Shown: positions 43,168 through 53,467 of the stretch, piece after piece
How positions within the stretch are numbered: the first letter of the stretch is position 1
Layout of the letters: every line of letters starts with the position of its first letter
Assembly (NCBI RefSeq): GCF_010500915.1
Contig: NZ_JAAAWP010000007.1
Location: 62,001-126,000, forward strand
Source of the DNA: Alteromonas hispanica
GTDB lineage: Bacteria > Pseudomonadota > Gammaproteobacteria > Enterobacterales > Alteromonadaceae
DNA: 64,000 bases
Direction of reading: 5' to 3'
The notes under the pieces: model-generated
Told to the model about the DNA's origin: nothing
The model's database searches: none
Seen by the model: the letters and a program-made list of their open reading frames with translations, nothing else
Translations under genes and position numbers: made by a program

Positions 43168-44343
43168 TTACTTTTCAATGGTAAACGTAAGGCCTGCATT
43201 TGCTTCCAACCTGCTTATAAGGTGATCACCTAGCGCAGAGGCTGGCGTGAAAAACCCGCCTGAAAGGCTAACGTCTTTACACAAGCACAGCGCAGATTCG
43301 GAAATCATTTTACTGGTAGAACCATAGCCTGGGTCTTTGTCACCCTTAACTGATACAGCAAGCATATCGCCACTGGTTGCAGTGCCTACAAACATAACGT
43401 CATAAAAGCCGTTTTCACGCTCTTCTTTACTTGGGCCTTCTCCGGGTTTTGGGCCATCATCACTGGCTAACGATTTATCATTGGCTACGTGTTTGGCCAT
43501 CGCTTCACCTTTTTCACCCGGTCCGGTCATTAGCATTTCATCGTATTTGAAAGCTTTGCCATATGCATAGTTGCTAAGATAGTTAGCGCGGTGAACATTT
43601 TTCGTATTGATGGCAGCCATGATAAAAGGTGCTACCCAGGTCCCTAACTCTTCATCGAAATAGGGCTTATTGCCATCTGGCTGCTCTGTAGCCACATTGG
43701 TGTCGGCAAGTGAAAAAGGATTGATAAGTGCAGCCATTATTGATTTGTCTTTTTTCGCTGCAACCATGGTGGCCTTTAGGCTAGCAGCAGTGCCGCCAGA
43801 AAAGGTTCCCTGCATCTTGCGTACTCGGCCTTTCACATATTCAATCGGGTTACCAGTTTGTTTTTTAGCGTGTTGCTGAAGGTAATGCACACCAAGGTCG
43901 AAAGGTACAGAGTCGAAGCCACATGAAAAGACGATGTTTGCGCCTGTCTCTTTTGCTTTATCATTGTACTTATTGATCATTTGGTGCATCCACGCTGGTT
44001 CACCGCATAAGTCTGTATATCCGGTGCCGTTATCAACACAGGCAGAGAGCAGTTTTTCACCGTAAATTTGATATGGGCCAACAGTGGTGAGTACAACTTG
44101 TGTTCTTTGTGCAAGGGCGTTTAATGCCGTTTCGTCATCGCCGTCTGCAACAATGGTTTCAATTTCATCACTAATACCTAACTCTTGCTTTACATCGTTG
44201 AGTTTTTGCTCGTTCCGACCCGCAATGGCCCACTTAACGCTACTGTCGTTTCCGTATTGTGACTGGAAATATTCTGCAACTAACTTTCCTGTAAACCCTG
44301 TGGCACCAAAAATAACCACATCAAAATCTCGTTCAATACTCAT
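43168..44343 (-). CDS. Saccharopine-dehydrogenase-like NADP oxidoreductase
   Basis: 391 residues. Rossmann fold at the start (VVIFGATGFTGKLVAEYF), AIAGRNEQKL, VGPYQIYGEKLLSACVDNGTGYTDLCGEPAWM and FSCGFDSVPFDLGVHYLQ match the saccharopine dehydrogenase-like / trans-acting enoyl reductase family. True saccharopine dehydrogenase is not implied. AGGA precedes the ATG. Substrate is unknown; lipid-related reduction is a possibility from relatives. Soluble, no signal peptide. Confidence 0.82.
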   Translation of the reverse strand: MSIERDFDVVIFGATGFTGKLVAEYFQSQYGNDSSVKWAIAGRNEQKLNDVKQELGISDEIETIVADGDDETALNALAQRTQVVLTTVGPYQIYGEKLLSACVDNGTGYTDLCGEPAWMHQMINKYNDKAKETGANIVFSCGFDSVPFDLGVHYLQQHAKKQTGNPIEYVKGRVRKMQGTFSGGTAASLKATMVAAKKDKSIMAALINPFSLADTNVATEQPDGNKPYFDEELGTWVAPFIMAAINTKNVHRANYLSNYAYGKAFKYDEMLMTGPGEKGEAMAKHVANDKSLASDDGPKPGEGPSKEERENGFYDVMFVGTATSGDMLAVSVKGDKDPGYGSTSKMISESALCLCKDVSLSGGFFTPASALGDHLISRLEANAGLTFTIEK

Positions 44344-44511
44344 AATTGCGTCCTGTTGTCTGATAGTTCTAATTTCTGTAACTCAAATATACCTATCTCG
44401 TACTCGTACCATTATTTTTTTGCATAATATTTGTATATTCATGAAACCGCTGAACCGTTTTCTTACCAATTTAGCGACAGCTTATTAAGCGAAAGATTCT
44501 TTAGCAAAAGA

Positions 44512-45714
44512 TCATTCAGCAGCAGAGCACTCAGCGACAAATCGCGCCAGTCTCTCAAGCCCCTTAATTAAGTCACTTTCATTAGTGGCAAACGATAAAC
44601 GAACATAGTTGTCTGCGTTATGCTCTCCAAAATCGTTACCCGGAGTTAGAGCGACATGGTATTTCTCTAATAATTTGTCGCAAAACTCGATAGCTGTAAG
44701 ACCGGTTATTTGAATGTTGATATACGCATAAAAGGCACCGTCTGGATTAGCATCAACAGGTAGTCCCATAGTGGTTAATGCTGAAAATACCAAGCTGGCC
44801 CGTTTGCTCAGTGTTTGTCTATTTTCCTCACATTGCGCCAGTGCCTCTGGCGTAAAGCACGCAAGCGCTGCCTTTTGAGAGAGTGTAGATGGGCATATAA
44901 AAAGATTTTGAGCTAGTCGCTCTACAATGGCGGTCATTTCTGCTGGCACTACACACCAGCCTAGGCGCCAACCCGTCATACCAAAATATTTAGAAAAGCT
45001 ATTTATCACAATGACGGTATCTTGTAACTGCGCATTTTTCAGCACAGTGGTGGCTGCGTTGATGTCACTGTTATCTTCATTGTTTAAAAGTAAATCTAAA
45101 TAGATTTCATCGACAATTAAAAAGCCATTGCGCTGCTTACACAGCTGACCAATTGCAAGCAGTTCAGCAGCATCAATTGCCGTTCCAGTGGGGTTTGCCG
45201 GCGTAGCAATGAGTACGCCCTTAGTATTTTGTGACCAGTGCTTTTCAACATCGTTGGCGGTAAGTTGAAAATTATGTTCGCTCACCGTTGGCACTAAACT
45301 AACGTCGGCACCAAAGGCATTAAGGAAGCGTCGGTTACAAGGGTAAGAAGGGTCTCCCAAAATTACGTTATCGCCAGGCTCAACTAATGCCGCGCTAGCT
45401 AACAGCAACGCGGCGCTTGCGCCTGCGGTTACAACAATACGGCTAGGCTCAATATCGATTTTGTGTTTTTGGTGATAAAAATTTGCGATGGCGGCCCGCA
45501 ACTCTGGTGTGCCTAATGCCGAAGTGTACGGATAGTGTGGGGCGTCTAATGAAGATTTCATCGCTTCTATAACTGGTTTAGGGGCACCAAAATCGGGTTC
45601 TCCTAAGTTAAGGCGTATAACATCGTGGCCATTCTCTAGCAGAGCCGTTGCTTTTTCACCGTAAGCCATGGCGAGGAAGGGGGAAATGGCAGTTGCTCGA
45701 TTAGTAAATTTCAA
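44512..45714 (-). CDS. Class I/II pyridoxal-phosphate aminotransferase
   Basis: 400 residues. NLGEPDFGAPKPV, TAGASAALLLASAALVEPGD, ATPANPTGTAI, IVDEIYLDL, and the PLP lysine block NSFSKYFGMTGWRLGW, then the C-terminal YVRLSFATNESDL with the substrate Arg. This is a typical fold-type I aspartate/aromatic-type aminotransferase; the amino acid used cannot be told. TTG start with AAGG upstream (an ATG downstream would cut off conserved residues). Stands alone. Confidence 0.88.
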   Translation of the reverse strand: MKFTNRATAISPFLAMAYGEKATALLENGHDVIRLNLGEPDFGAPKPVIEAMKSSLDAPHYPYTSALGTPELRAAIANFYHQKHKIDIEPSRIVVTAGASAALLLASAALVEPGDNVILGDPSYPCNRRFLNAFGADVSLVPTVSEHNFQLTANDVEKHWSQNTKGVLIATPANPTGTAIDAAELLAIGQLCKQRNGFLIVDEIYLDLLLNNEDNSDINAATTVLKNAQLQDTVIVINSFSKYFGMTGWRLGWCVVPAEMTAIVERLAQNLFICPSTLSQKAALACFTPEALAQCEENRQTLSKRASLVFSALTTMGLPVDANPDGAFYAYINIQITGLTAIEFCDKLLEKYHVALTPGNDFGEHNADNYVRLSFATNESDLIKGLERLARFVAECSAAE

Positions 45715-45960
45715 AATACAAACCTTAGTGTGGGAAGCAATAAGCTATTGCTTGAAAAAAATTCCATACGATACCAGCACGTTACCAAAAGCCGACAATC
45801 TCTTACAGTCTTTTGCTTATTCCCGCAGTGTGATGGGGTGTGATTTCAGTCTATTCAACAAATCGTCGTATTTTTGCGACCGCGATGATAGGCAAAGATA
45901 GGCAAACAGGATTGCTTGGGGTAGGCTAACCTAAAGCACCCACTCAGAAGGAATTTACAA

Positions 45961-48408
45961 ATGCAGCGTTCCACTTGGTTTAAAAAGTACAAGCAACGCG
46001 TACTTTCTATCAGACAACCCCTCACAATTTTGTTTGCGCTTTTAATGACAAGCTCTTCACTGGCTTGGGCTGCTGTGCCCAGTATTAGTGAATTTACTCA
46101 GGGGATGACGAAAAAAAGTGGTTTAATACCCATGTATTATGATGATACTGCGGGAAAGGTATTCTTGGCTATTCCGGCATCTGATGAACAATATCTGTTC
46201 CAGAGTAGTCTGCCTTACGGTGTTGGTTCCAACGATATTGGGTTAGATAGAGGGCAGCTAGGCCGCACGCGACTCGTTTCTTTTGAGCGCTTTGGTAATA
46301 AGTTAATGCTTACCCAGCACAATACTAAATACCGTGCAGCACATGGCTCTGCCGCTGAAAAGCAAAGTATCAACGAAGCCTTTGCAAGTTCTGTTATCGC
46401 GGGTTTTACTATAGTGGCAAAAAACGATGCCACGAACCTGATTGATTACACCGATTATTTGCTAAGTGATGTTCACGGCATAGGCAATCGTTTGTCTGGG
46501 CGTGATCAAGGCAGCTATAGCGTTGATAAAATGCGAAGTGGTGTTTACCTGCCTCGCACAAAAGGTTTTGAAAAAAACACAGAGCTTGAAGCACTGGTAA
46601 CATTTAAAGGGAAGAACCCGGGGGGCTATGTTCAGCAGGTCACTCCAGATGCCGAAAGCTTAAGTGTTCATTTACATCATTCATTTGTAGCTCTGCCTGA
46701 ACCAGGATATACCCCTCGCGTTTATCACCCGTACTCGGGCTATTGGAAATTCAATTATTACGATTATTCCACTGCTATTACGGAGGCAACAGAGCAGCGA
46801 TTTATTACTCGCCACCGCTTAGAAAAGAAAACTCCCCACGCAGCAATGAGCGAAGCGATAGAGCCTATTGTTTACTATTTAGATCCGGGTATTCCCGAGC
46901 CGGTAATGTCTTCGCTTAAAGAAGGAGCAAGTTGGTGGAATCAGGCTTTCGAAGCTGCCGGTTTTAAAAACGCATTTCAGGTTAAAGTGTTGCCTGAAGG
47001 TGCAGACCCCATGGACGTGCGCTATAACGTTATAAACTGGGTCCACAGAGCAACACGAGGATGGTCTTATGGTTCGTCTGTCGTTGACCCAAGAACTGGC
47101 GAAATTATAAAAGGCCACGTTACGCTAGGCTCGCTTAGGGTGCGACAAGACTATTTAATAGCGCTTGGACTCACTAGCCCGTTTACTGACGGCAATGCCG
47201 ACACAAGCGCCCAGCAAGAAATGGCGCTAGACAGAATAAAACAGCTTTCAGCTCATGAAGTAGGGCATACATTGGGAATTGCTCATAACTTTGCAGCCAG
47301 TGAAAACAGCCGCGCCTCGGTTATGGACTATCCACACCCGCGCATAACGCTAGTCGATGGTAATATAAGTTTGGAAAACGCCTATGACAAAGGAATAGGT
47401 GATTGGGATAAACATGCAGTAACCTATGGCTACGCCACCTTTGCAAACGATAAGGAAGAGGTCGAGGCGTTATCAAAAATTATTGTTAAGGCTAGAAACG
47501 CTGGCTTAGCCTTTAAATCTGATTCAGATACACGCAGCTCTCGTCATGGTTCAGCAAATGGGCACATGTGGGAAAATGGTGACGACCCGCTAGATGCTTT
47601 CGATGATATTTCTAATATTCGCAATGTGGCGCTGAAAAACCTCGGCATCAACACGCTAGCGGAGAATGCCAGTTTATCCTCACTTGAAAATAGCTTAGTG
47701 CCTATTTATTTGCTTCACAGGTACCAGCTAGAAGCTGTTGCTAAGCAGGTAGGTGGTTTGCATTATGAATATGAACGAAAGGGGGATTATGTCACACCAC
47801 AAGGCCAGACATTTGTGGCGCCTCAGGTACAACAGCGTGCAATGCAGCAGTTAATTAAGGCCTCTACTACAAGCTACTTGGCGATGCCAGATAGCGTGTT
47901 ATCGCTTATTCCTCCTACGGCTTATGGTGATGATGTTACCCGAGAGCAGTTTAAGGGCAAGATGGGACTAATGTTAGATCCGGTTTCAGCTGCTGCTTCG
48001 GCTGCTGACTTTTCGCTGTCACTTTTGCTTCACCCTGAGCGTTTAAACCGTTTAGAGTGGCAAGCAACAAGTAGCAAAGACAGACGCAAAAAAGTAGGTG
48101 TTAAGTTACTGCTTAAACAAATACTCAATGTTCATTGGTACAAAAACGACAGCGACGGCCCATTAGCTAAACGCCTGCAATTAGTTGCGCTTAATGCCAT
48201 CATGAAGGCAGTAACTAACGACAGTCTTGCCCCTGAAGTTAAATTGGCGGCTGACGAAACTCTTCTGGAGTTTGCTGAGTGGCTAGACGACAACGCAGAC
48301 GATGATAAGTATGAAATTCTGCATGGCTATTTTGATACTTACTTCGCTAGTGGCTCTTGGCCTGCAGCGTTTGAAGTAATGCCATTGCCGCCGGGCTCTC
48401 CTATTTAA
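45961..48408 (+). CDS. Secreted metzincin-type zinc metalloprotease (first of two paralogues)
   Basis: 815 residues. Signal peptide with a long basic N-terminal part, cleaved near residue 38. The C-terminal half has HEVGHTLGIAHNF (432-444) fitting HExxHxxGxxH, followed by a Met-turn-like VMDYP. It belongs to the zinc-dependent metalloproteases with DUF5117- and DUF4953-like domains. AAGGA lies before the ATG. A second paralogue is at 53468. Probably exported to the periplasm or outside; substrate unknown. A strong terminator follows. Confidence 0.85.
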   Translation: MQRSTWFKKYKQRVLSIRQPLTILFALLMTSSSLAWAAVPSISEFTQGMTKKSGLIPMYYDDTAGKVFLAIPASDEQYLFQSSLPYGVGSNDIGLDRGQLGRTRLVSFERFGNKLMLTQHNTKYRAAHGSAAEKQSINEAFASSVIAGFTIVAKNDATNLIDYTDYLLSDVHGIGNRLSGRDQGSYSVDKMRSGVYLPRTKGFEKNTELEALVTFKGKNPGGYVQQVTPDAESLSVHLHHSFVALPEPGYTPRVYHPYSGYWKFNYYDYSTAITEATEQRFITRHRLEKKTPHAAMSEAIEPIVYYLDPGIPEPVMSSLKEGASWWNQAFEAAGFKNAFQVKVLPEGADPMDVRYNVINWVHRATRGWSYGSSVVDPRTGEIIKGHVTLGSLRVRQDYLIALGLTSPFTDGNADTSAQQEMALDRIKQLSAHEVGHTLGIAHNFAASENSRASVMDYPHPRITLVDGNISLENAYDKGIGDWDKHAVTYGYATFANDKEEVEALSKIIVKARNAGLAFKSDSDTRSSRHGSANGHMWENGDDPLDAFDDISNIRNVALKNLGINTLAENASLSSLENSLVPIYLLHRYQLEAVAKQVGGLHYEYERKGDYVTPQGQTFVAPQVQQRAMQQLIKASTTSYLAMPDSVLSLIPPTAYGDDVTREQFKGKMGLMLDPVSAAASAADFSLSLLLHPERLNRLEWQATSSKDRRKKVGVKLLLKQILNVHWYKNDSDGPLAKRLQLVALNAIMKAVTNDSLAPEVKLAADETLLEFAEWLDDNADDDKYEILHGYFDTYFASGSWPAAFEVMPLPPGSPI

Positions 48409-48463
48409 GCAAGGTGCTAAACTGAGACGGCGAAAAATCGGCCGCACACACTATTATGTAATT

Positions 48464-48515
48464 GCACAGGTTAAAACCGCTTTTGTTATCAAGGGCGGTT
48501 TTTTTATACCTGTGC
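48464..48515 (+). terminator. Rho-independent terminator of the first metalloprotease gene
   Basis: Inner stem AAAACCGC (48473-48480) with GCGGTTTT (48495-48502), T run after it, and an outer pair GCACAGGT (48464-48471) / ACCTGTGC (48508-48515). Confidence 0.85.
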
Positions 48516-48629
48516 GGACGGGCATAAAGCCAGTTTAGGTACAGTCTCAATAGCAACAAATGTATATAGTTGAAAAATACTGCTTTGTTGATACTCTTCG
48601 TCCCATATTATTAAGTTATAGAAGTGAAT

Positions 48630-49787
48630 ATGTCGCTAAACCAATTTCATTCAACAAAGCATCAGTCTGAAAAAGTACAGCTAAAAAAAGATTATTTAGT
48701 TGTGGCTCAAAATGCGTCAGGCCGTAATTTAAACGTACCTATTTATACGTTTACCGGCAGCAAACCGGGACCTACGGTTTACATACAGTCTTCTATCCAC
48801 GGGGCCGAGGTTCAAGGCAACGTAGTGATTTATCACTTAATAAAAACGCTTAAAGACACTGAAATAAAGGGTAAAGTAATACTTGTACCCAACTGTAATC
48901 CCGTGGGAACGAATATAAAGTCTGGCGAGTACACGCTTGGTCGCTTTGACCCAGTAAACGGCACCAATTGGAACCGCGGTTACTTTTATGATCAGCAGGC
49001 CGTAGAACAATTCGCTAAAACCGTGACCCCGGAAGAGCCTGTTGAGGTTATTAAACAGCGGTTTCGCGCTCATTTATTGGCGTCTATTGCTAACAAACTG
49101 GCTGAGCCTTGGGGGCTTGGACTTGCACAACAGCTGAATTTGAAACTTCAGCAGCTAGCGGTAAATGCAGACTACGTGTTGGACTTACACAATGGCCCTG
49201 TGTCTACTAGACACATCTATGTTCCTGAATATGCCAAAGATAGCGCCCGTTTGTTTAATATTCCGCACAATATTTTTATTCCAAATGTGTTCGCGGGTGC
49301 CTTAGACGAAGCAACGTTTTGCCCGTGGTGGACATTACATGACTCAGTAAAGCAGCATCTTGGCCGCGACATACAGTTTGATGTAGAAGCATTTACTCTT
49401 GAAATGGGCAGCCAAGAGGTTATTAACTTTGATGAGGGGCTTGTAGACGCTATCAGCATTTTAAGTTATCTCAATCAAAAAGGTGTGTTGTTAAATAGCG
49501 ATTTTTCACCAGCTGAAATGGTGCGTTTAGGCGTATATTTGAAAGATTATAAGACGTTATATACTGATTTTGGCGGAATGGTGGAATACATCGCCAAACC
49601 GGGACAAAAAGTAAAGAAAGGCGAGGCACTGGCACAGGTCCTTAATATTGACGAGTTAGACAACAGTAATGGAAGTAGGGTGCTTTATGCCCCGTGCGAC
49701 CTTATTCCTATGCTTAACTTCCCATCTGCATCGGCTCTAAGCGGTACTCAGCTATTTAAATGTTTTACTAACTACTTTGAGCTTTAG
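48630..49787 (+). CDS. Succinylglutamate desuccinylase/aspartoacylase-family protein
   Basis: 385 residues from ATG at 48630 (a GTG two codons earlier is possible). SIHGAEVQG (metal His57/Glu60), NPVGTN, NGTNWNRGY and VLDLHNGP with the third metal His are the zinc site of the M14-like AstE/AspA family, which cleaves N-acyl amino acids. The C-terminal part (GGMVEYIAKPGQKVKKGEALAQVL) is a lipoyl-like barrel seen in this group. Substrate not known. Monocistronic. Confidence 0.8.
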   Translation: MSLNQFHSTKHQSEKVQLKKDYLVVAQNASGRNLNVPIYTFTGSKPGPTVYIQSSIHGAEVQGNVVIYHLIKTLKDTEIKGKVILVPNCNPVGTNIKSGEYTLGRFDPVNGTNWNRGYFYDQQAVEQFAKTVTPEEPVEVIKQRFRAHLLASIANKLAEPWGLGLAQQLNLKLQQLAVNADYVLDLHNGPVSTRHIYVPEYAKDSARLFNIPHNIFIPNVFAGALDEATFCPWWTLHDSVKQHLGRDIQFDVEAFTLEMGSQEVINFDEGLVDAISILSYLNQKGVLLNSDFSPAEMVRLGVYLKDYKTLYTDFGGMVEYIAKPGQKVKKGEALAQVLNIDELDNSNGSRVLYAPCDLIPMLNFPSASALSGTQLFKCFTNYFEL

Positions 49788-49808
49788 CGAAAAACCTGAC
49801 GGGGTTGC

Positions 49809-50003
49809 TTAGTAACAAAACCCGTCGGGGAGAGCAAAAGGCACTCGCACCGATGCTTTGGGTTGCGGCTTAATAGGAGATTTATCCCCTTTAAGCTCAG
49901 CCAAACCCACTGCAATGGCTTTGTCGAGTTGAGGGTCTTCGCCTTTTACTGTTTTGTTGGTCCATTGCCCCACATCAATGTCTAGATTGATGTCTGGTGC
50001 CAT
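49809..50003 (-). CDS. Unrecognised 64-residue protein
   Basis: Polar, with no signal peptide: INLDIDVGQWTNKTVKGEDPQLDKAIAVGLAELKGDKSP, then a Pro/Lys-rich part ending DGFCY. ATG has no ribosome site, but the gene overlaps the end of the 105-residue membrane protein gene by 29 bases in another frame and may be coupled to it. Family unknown. Confidence 0.4.
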   Translation of the reverse strand: MAPDINLDIDVGQWTNKTVKGEDPQLDKAIAVGLAELKGDKSPIKPQPKASVRVPFALPDGFCY

Positions 50004-50292
50004 TTTTTATGGTGTCAGTTTCTGTAGCCAAATATAGTAAGGGGCCAATTGAACCCATGCAAATGGTTGCAATTACCCACGGCCAAGGGTTTCGATTATT
50101 TTTTCTCGCATCTGGAATTAGCCAGATTAAAACGATGATGAGCGCTACAACTAAGTCAGTAAAAACTTGCCAACCCGCTGGGCTACGCAAATGGTAGGTA
50201 AAAATTTCGACAATTCCTACTCGAACTACCGCATAAGCAGTGAGTATCGAAAAAGGAATTAACAGTGTAATTGCAACAGTTTTACGAGACAT
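49975..50292 (-). CDS. Small membrane protein, DUF2834-like
   Basis: 105 residues with three hydrophobic segments (about 6-28, 45-60, 70-88). GWQVFTDLVVALIIVLIWLIPDARKNNRNPWPWVIATICMGSIGPLLYL resembles DUF2834 proteins, which carry an FxxDL and GSIGPLLYL pattern. AAGG lies upstream of the ATG. Inner membrane; function unknown. Divergent from the XRE regulator gene, 144 bases away. Confidence 0.6.
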   Translation of the reverse strand: MSRKTVAITLLIPFSILTAYAVVRVGIVEIFTYHLRSPAGWQVFTDLVVALIIVLIWLIPDARKNNRNPWPWVIATICMGSIGPLLYLATETDTIKNGTRHQSRH

Positions 50293-50436
50293 ACGTGTAC
50301 CTTATTTGGAACAACTGATGGTGTAAAATGTTAACTCCTTGTGTACTGAAATCAATAACCTCGCAGGTTATAGACATAACGCATCCTTTGATAGAACATA
50401 AAAACGAACTTTCCATTTACCAAAATGAGTTAACAA

Positions 50437-51249
50437 TTGATTTTAACGTTAGGAACTGAGCTGATACGCTGGCGCAATCACCGTAACTTGTCTCAATTAG
50501 CGCTCGCAAACGAAGCCAACGTGTCGCAGCGCCATATTAGCTATATCGAAAACGGTCGTTCGAAGCCAAGCCGTGAGATGTTGATGCGATTATGTGAAGC
50601 TATGTTTATCCCTTTACGTGAGAGAAATAGCTTGTTGGCACTAGCTGGATTTTCAGCTGCTTATCAAGAGACAGGGTTAGATGAACCTGTAATGCGACCT
50701 CTTCTCGATGCCTTGGAAAGCATGTTACAAACTCATAACCCTCTGCCAGCGCTTGCTGTGGACCGATTCTGGAATATAGTAAAACAAAATTCGGCGAGTA
50801 ATATCTTCTTTGCAAGGCTTTTTGATACTGAGGAAATTAAATTAATTAACAGACAGGAGGGTGTTGTAAATTTGGCGCTGTTGACGATGCATCCTCAAGG
50901 GCTTAGGCAGTATATAAAAAACTGGGATGAAGTTTATCCGTTATTCGTTACGCGTTTGAGTAACGAAGTCAACTCGTCGGGAGACATTGAAGTTCGCCAA
51001 AAGCTGGCTTCATACCTAAAAATTTCAGAGCTTGCAACTAAGGATTTGGTTGACTTAAAAACTGGATTAATGCCAGTAGTGCCACTTAGACTTTGTGTTG
51101 ATGGAAAAGAATTGAGCCTGTTTTCAATAATATCAACGGTGGGAACACCGCAAGATATCACTGCTGACGAGCTGCGCGTTGAATGCTTCTATCCGACGGA
51201 TGAAAGTACCAGAGACTATTTCACTTGCGCTTCATTTAATGCGCAATAG
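50437..51249 (+). CDS. XRE-family regulator with MmyB-like ligand domain
   Basis: 270 residues. N-terminal helix-turn-helix (LIRWRNHRNLSQLALANEANVSQRHISYIENGRSKPS, about 7-45), then a domain with NPLPALAVDRFWNIVKQNSA, which fits the MmyB-like ligand-binding region that binds fatty acids in some members. TTG start: the ATG nearby is followed at once by a stop. It may control the divergent membrane-protein pair or itself. Effector unknown. Confidence 0.82.
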   Translation: MILTLGTELIRWRNHRNLSQLALANEANVSQRHISYIENGRSKPSREMLMRLCEAMFIPLRERNSLLALAGFSAAYQETGLDEPVMRPLLDALESMLQTHNPLPALAVDRFWNIVKQNSASNIFFARLFDTEEIKLINRQEGVVNLALLTMHPQGLRQYIKNWDEVYPLFVTRLSNEVNSSGDIEVRQKLASYLKISELATKDLVDLKTGLMPVVPLRLCVDGKELSLFSIISTVGTPQDITADELRVECFYPTDESTRDYFTCASFNAQ

Positions 51250-51316
51250 AGTCGCCTTAGTCATTTGTTAATTACTTAGCCTGATTATTTTGAGCGGAAT
51301 GTAACGGAGTGGTCCA

Positions 51317-51733
51317 GTGAAATTCAAACCCAGTTATTGGTACTATTTTATTTTTGCGTTATGTTTCGCCGGCTTTCAGTTTCTTGAAGACTCGATCAGA
51401 AAAAATTATATTGGTACTTCAGAGCTTGTAACCTATGTTTTAGGATTTATCCCGAACTTCTTACCCGCCATTGGGATACCGTGCTTACTTTACGCCGCTT
51501 TACCTCATTTGGTTGGCAAGAGTCGAACGCAGTTTATTGCGCCTAAAGCTCACATTTACGCGTTGATAGTGAGTCAATTTGGGCTTATTTCATGGGAGTG
51601 TGCACAGTTGTTACTGGACGGTGGAACTTTTGATATGCACGATATTCTCTGGACTATCATCGGTGGAGTGGCTTTTTATTCAATATGGTATCTCCATTCA
51701 GCAAGATATGGAGACGTCGCTAAATTCACTTAG
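51317..51733 (+). CDS. Small VanZ-like membrane protein
   Basis: 138 residues with four hydrophobic segments. The stretch ISWECAQLLLDGGTFDMHDILWTIIGGVAFY resembles the VanZ family (E-x-x-Q, D-x-x-D, G-G). GTG start with CGGAG upstream. Begins 67 bases after the XRE gene on the same strand, so it may share its transcript. Function unknown. Confidence 0.55.
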   Translation: MKFKPSYWYYFIFALCFAGFQFLEDSIRKNYIGTSELVTYVLGFIPNFLPAIGIPCLLYAALPHLVGKSRTQFIAPKAHIYALIVSQFGLISWECAQLLLDGGTFDMHDILWTIIGGVAFYSIWYLHSARYGDVAKFT

Positions 51734-52008
51734 GCAGGCGATATTGTATTCAACAAGTCTTACACAATTTTATTGGGGTTTGCACATAGCGATTGCTGTG
51801 AGGCGGCTGTCTGCCGACGGTTAACATTGGCTAATAATTAGCGTATTAGGGTTATTAACCACACTTCATTCGGCTAAAAAATTTACAAAGATCATTCTCT
51901 TTTACTCTGGCGTATATATTTAAAATCTAAAAACCGTTCAGTCTTCATACTTTCTTGCAATCATTTGAGTGAACGACAAAGAAAGTAGGGGGAAGAGGAG
52001 AATACGCC

Positions 52009-53184
52009 TTGAGTTCACATTTATCGAATTTAGAGACTGGAAGCAGTTCGCACGGCGAGGCAGCTAAAAGCCATGCGCCAAAGCATACGGAAAACCAAGT
52101 TGAAAGCCATGTAGAAAAACGTGCTGAAGCGGCATTGAAAAATGCATTTATTGGCGACGCTTTAGCCATGCCCGTGCATTGGTACTACAACCCAGCAGAT
52201 ATCTACAAAGCGTTTAAAGGCGGGATTACACAATTTGAGGATGCGCCGTCTTTTCATCCCTCCTCCATTATGTCCCTGCACTCGACAAGCGAAGGGGGAC
52301 GAGCACGGTCGTCGAACAGCAATAAAAAGGAAATCGTTGGCGATGTTATCCTTAAGGGCAAACGCCAGTATTGGAAAGGGGCCAACCAGCATTACCATCA
52401 GGGCATGAAAGCAGGAGAAAACACGCTTAATGCACATTGCGCAAGAGTGATGTTGAGATGTTTGTCTGAGGGTTATCAGCGAGATGATTTCTTAGATAGC
52501 TATATCAGATTGCTTTGTGCATCAACACCTGCCCATCCTGACACCTATGCTGAATCGTATCATCGTGGATTTTTTGCCAACCTTGAGGCGGGAAGGCCTG
52601 CCCACAAATGCGGAGCAGTTACCCATGATACTGCCTCTATAGGTGGCTTCGTCACCATTGGTCCGCTGGCGCTTTGTTGTGCTAAACGAGGCGATGCACT
52701 AGAAGAGATACAAAAACTTTGCAGAGACCATCTAATGTTGACTCATCCAGATGATTCTCTGGCCATGGTGTGCGATTTCTATGTGGAACTTTTGTTTCGA
52801 CTGCTGCATCGAGATGGTAAGCACCCCACAGACAGTGCAAAAGAAATATTAGAAGACATCGCCAGTCGCTCGATGGGGTTATCTTTACCCAAGCTTGTAG
52901 CCAAGAAAAAAAGCAATATAGAAGTAGTGGGACATCAGTATTCCCCCGCTTGCTACATATCTGGCGCGTGGCCAAGTATTTTGTACTTCGCATATCGCTA
53001 TGCAGAAGACGGTAGAAAAGCATTGATAGCCAATACTAATGTAGGTGGAGATAACGTCCATCGTGGGTTTGTGCTAGGCACAATAATAGGGCTGATTACC
53101 GAAACGCCCATTTCTGCCCTCTATAGCAAATTATGCGATGAAAAGGAGTTAACTGCAGAAATTTCTAATGCGCTAAAACCATGA
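52009..53184 (+). CDS. ADP-ribosylglycohydrolase-family protein
   Basis: 391 residues, TTG start with GAAGAGGAG upstream. The first 40 residues are polar, with many His/Glu/Ser, and probably disordered. NAFIGDALAMPVHWYYNP is the first metal-site block of ADP-ribosylglycohydrolases, and GGDNVHRGFVLGTIIGL the last; the usual last block reads GGDTD, so this is the GGDNVHR subfamily. HDTASIGG fits the middle. Members remove ADP-ribose from proteins or small molecules; the substrate here is unknown. Soluble. Stands alone between small membrane-protein genes and the second metalloprotease. Confidence 0.78.
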   Translation: MSSHLSNLETGSSSHGEAAKSHAPKHTENQVESHVEKRAEAALKNAFIGDALAMPVHWYYNPADIYKAFKGGITQFEDAPSFHPSSIMSLHSTSEGGRARSSNSNKKEIVGDVILKGKRQYWKGANQHYHQGMKAGENTLNAHCARVMLRCLSEGYQRDDFLDSYIRLLCASTPAHPDTYAESYHRGFFANLEAGRPAHKCGAVTHDTASIGGFVTIGPLALCCAKRGDALEEIQKLCRDHLMLTHPDDSLAMVCDFYVELLFRLLHRDGKHPTDSAKEILEDIASRSMGLSLPKLVAKKKSNIEVVGHQYSPACYISGAWPSILYFAYRYAEDGRKALIANTNVGGDNVHRGFVLGTIIGLITETPISALYSKLCDEKELTAEISNALKP

Positions 53185-53467
53185 GCGCTAAAACCATTTG
53201 ACTAAGTCATAACAGTTCGCTTTTTGTTTTTAAAATCTAAAGCATTGGTCATACCGGTTTTGTCTTTGCTTAGTTCTTACTTCAAACATTATCGAAGACA
53301 CAATTTGCAACATTTTGCGCGTTAAACATACGGTTAAACAAGATAACTAGCAGAAATAACACCGCTTAATGTTACACACTATGAATGTTAAAAATTTGAA
53401 AACCCAAAATAAAAATAATAACTCAGGCAGTCGCTCTTGCATTAGGGCACTAACAACAGGAAAAGTT

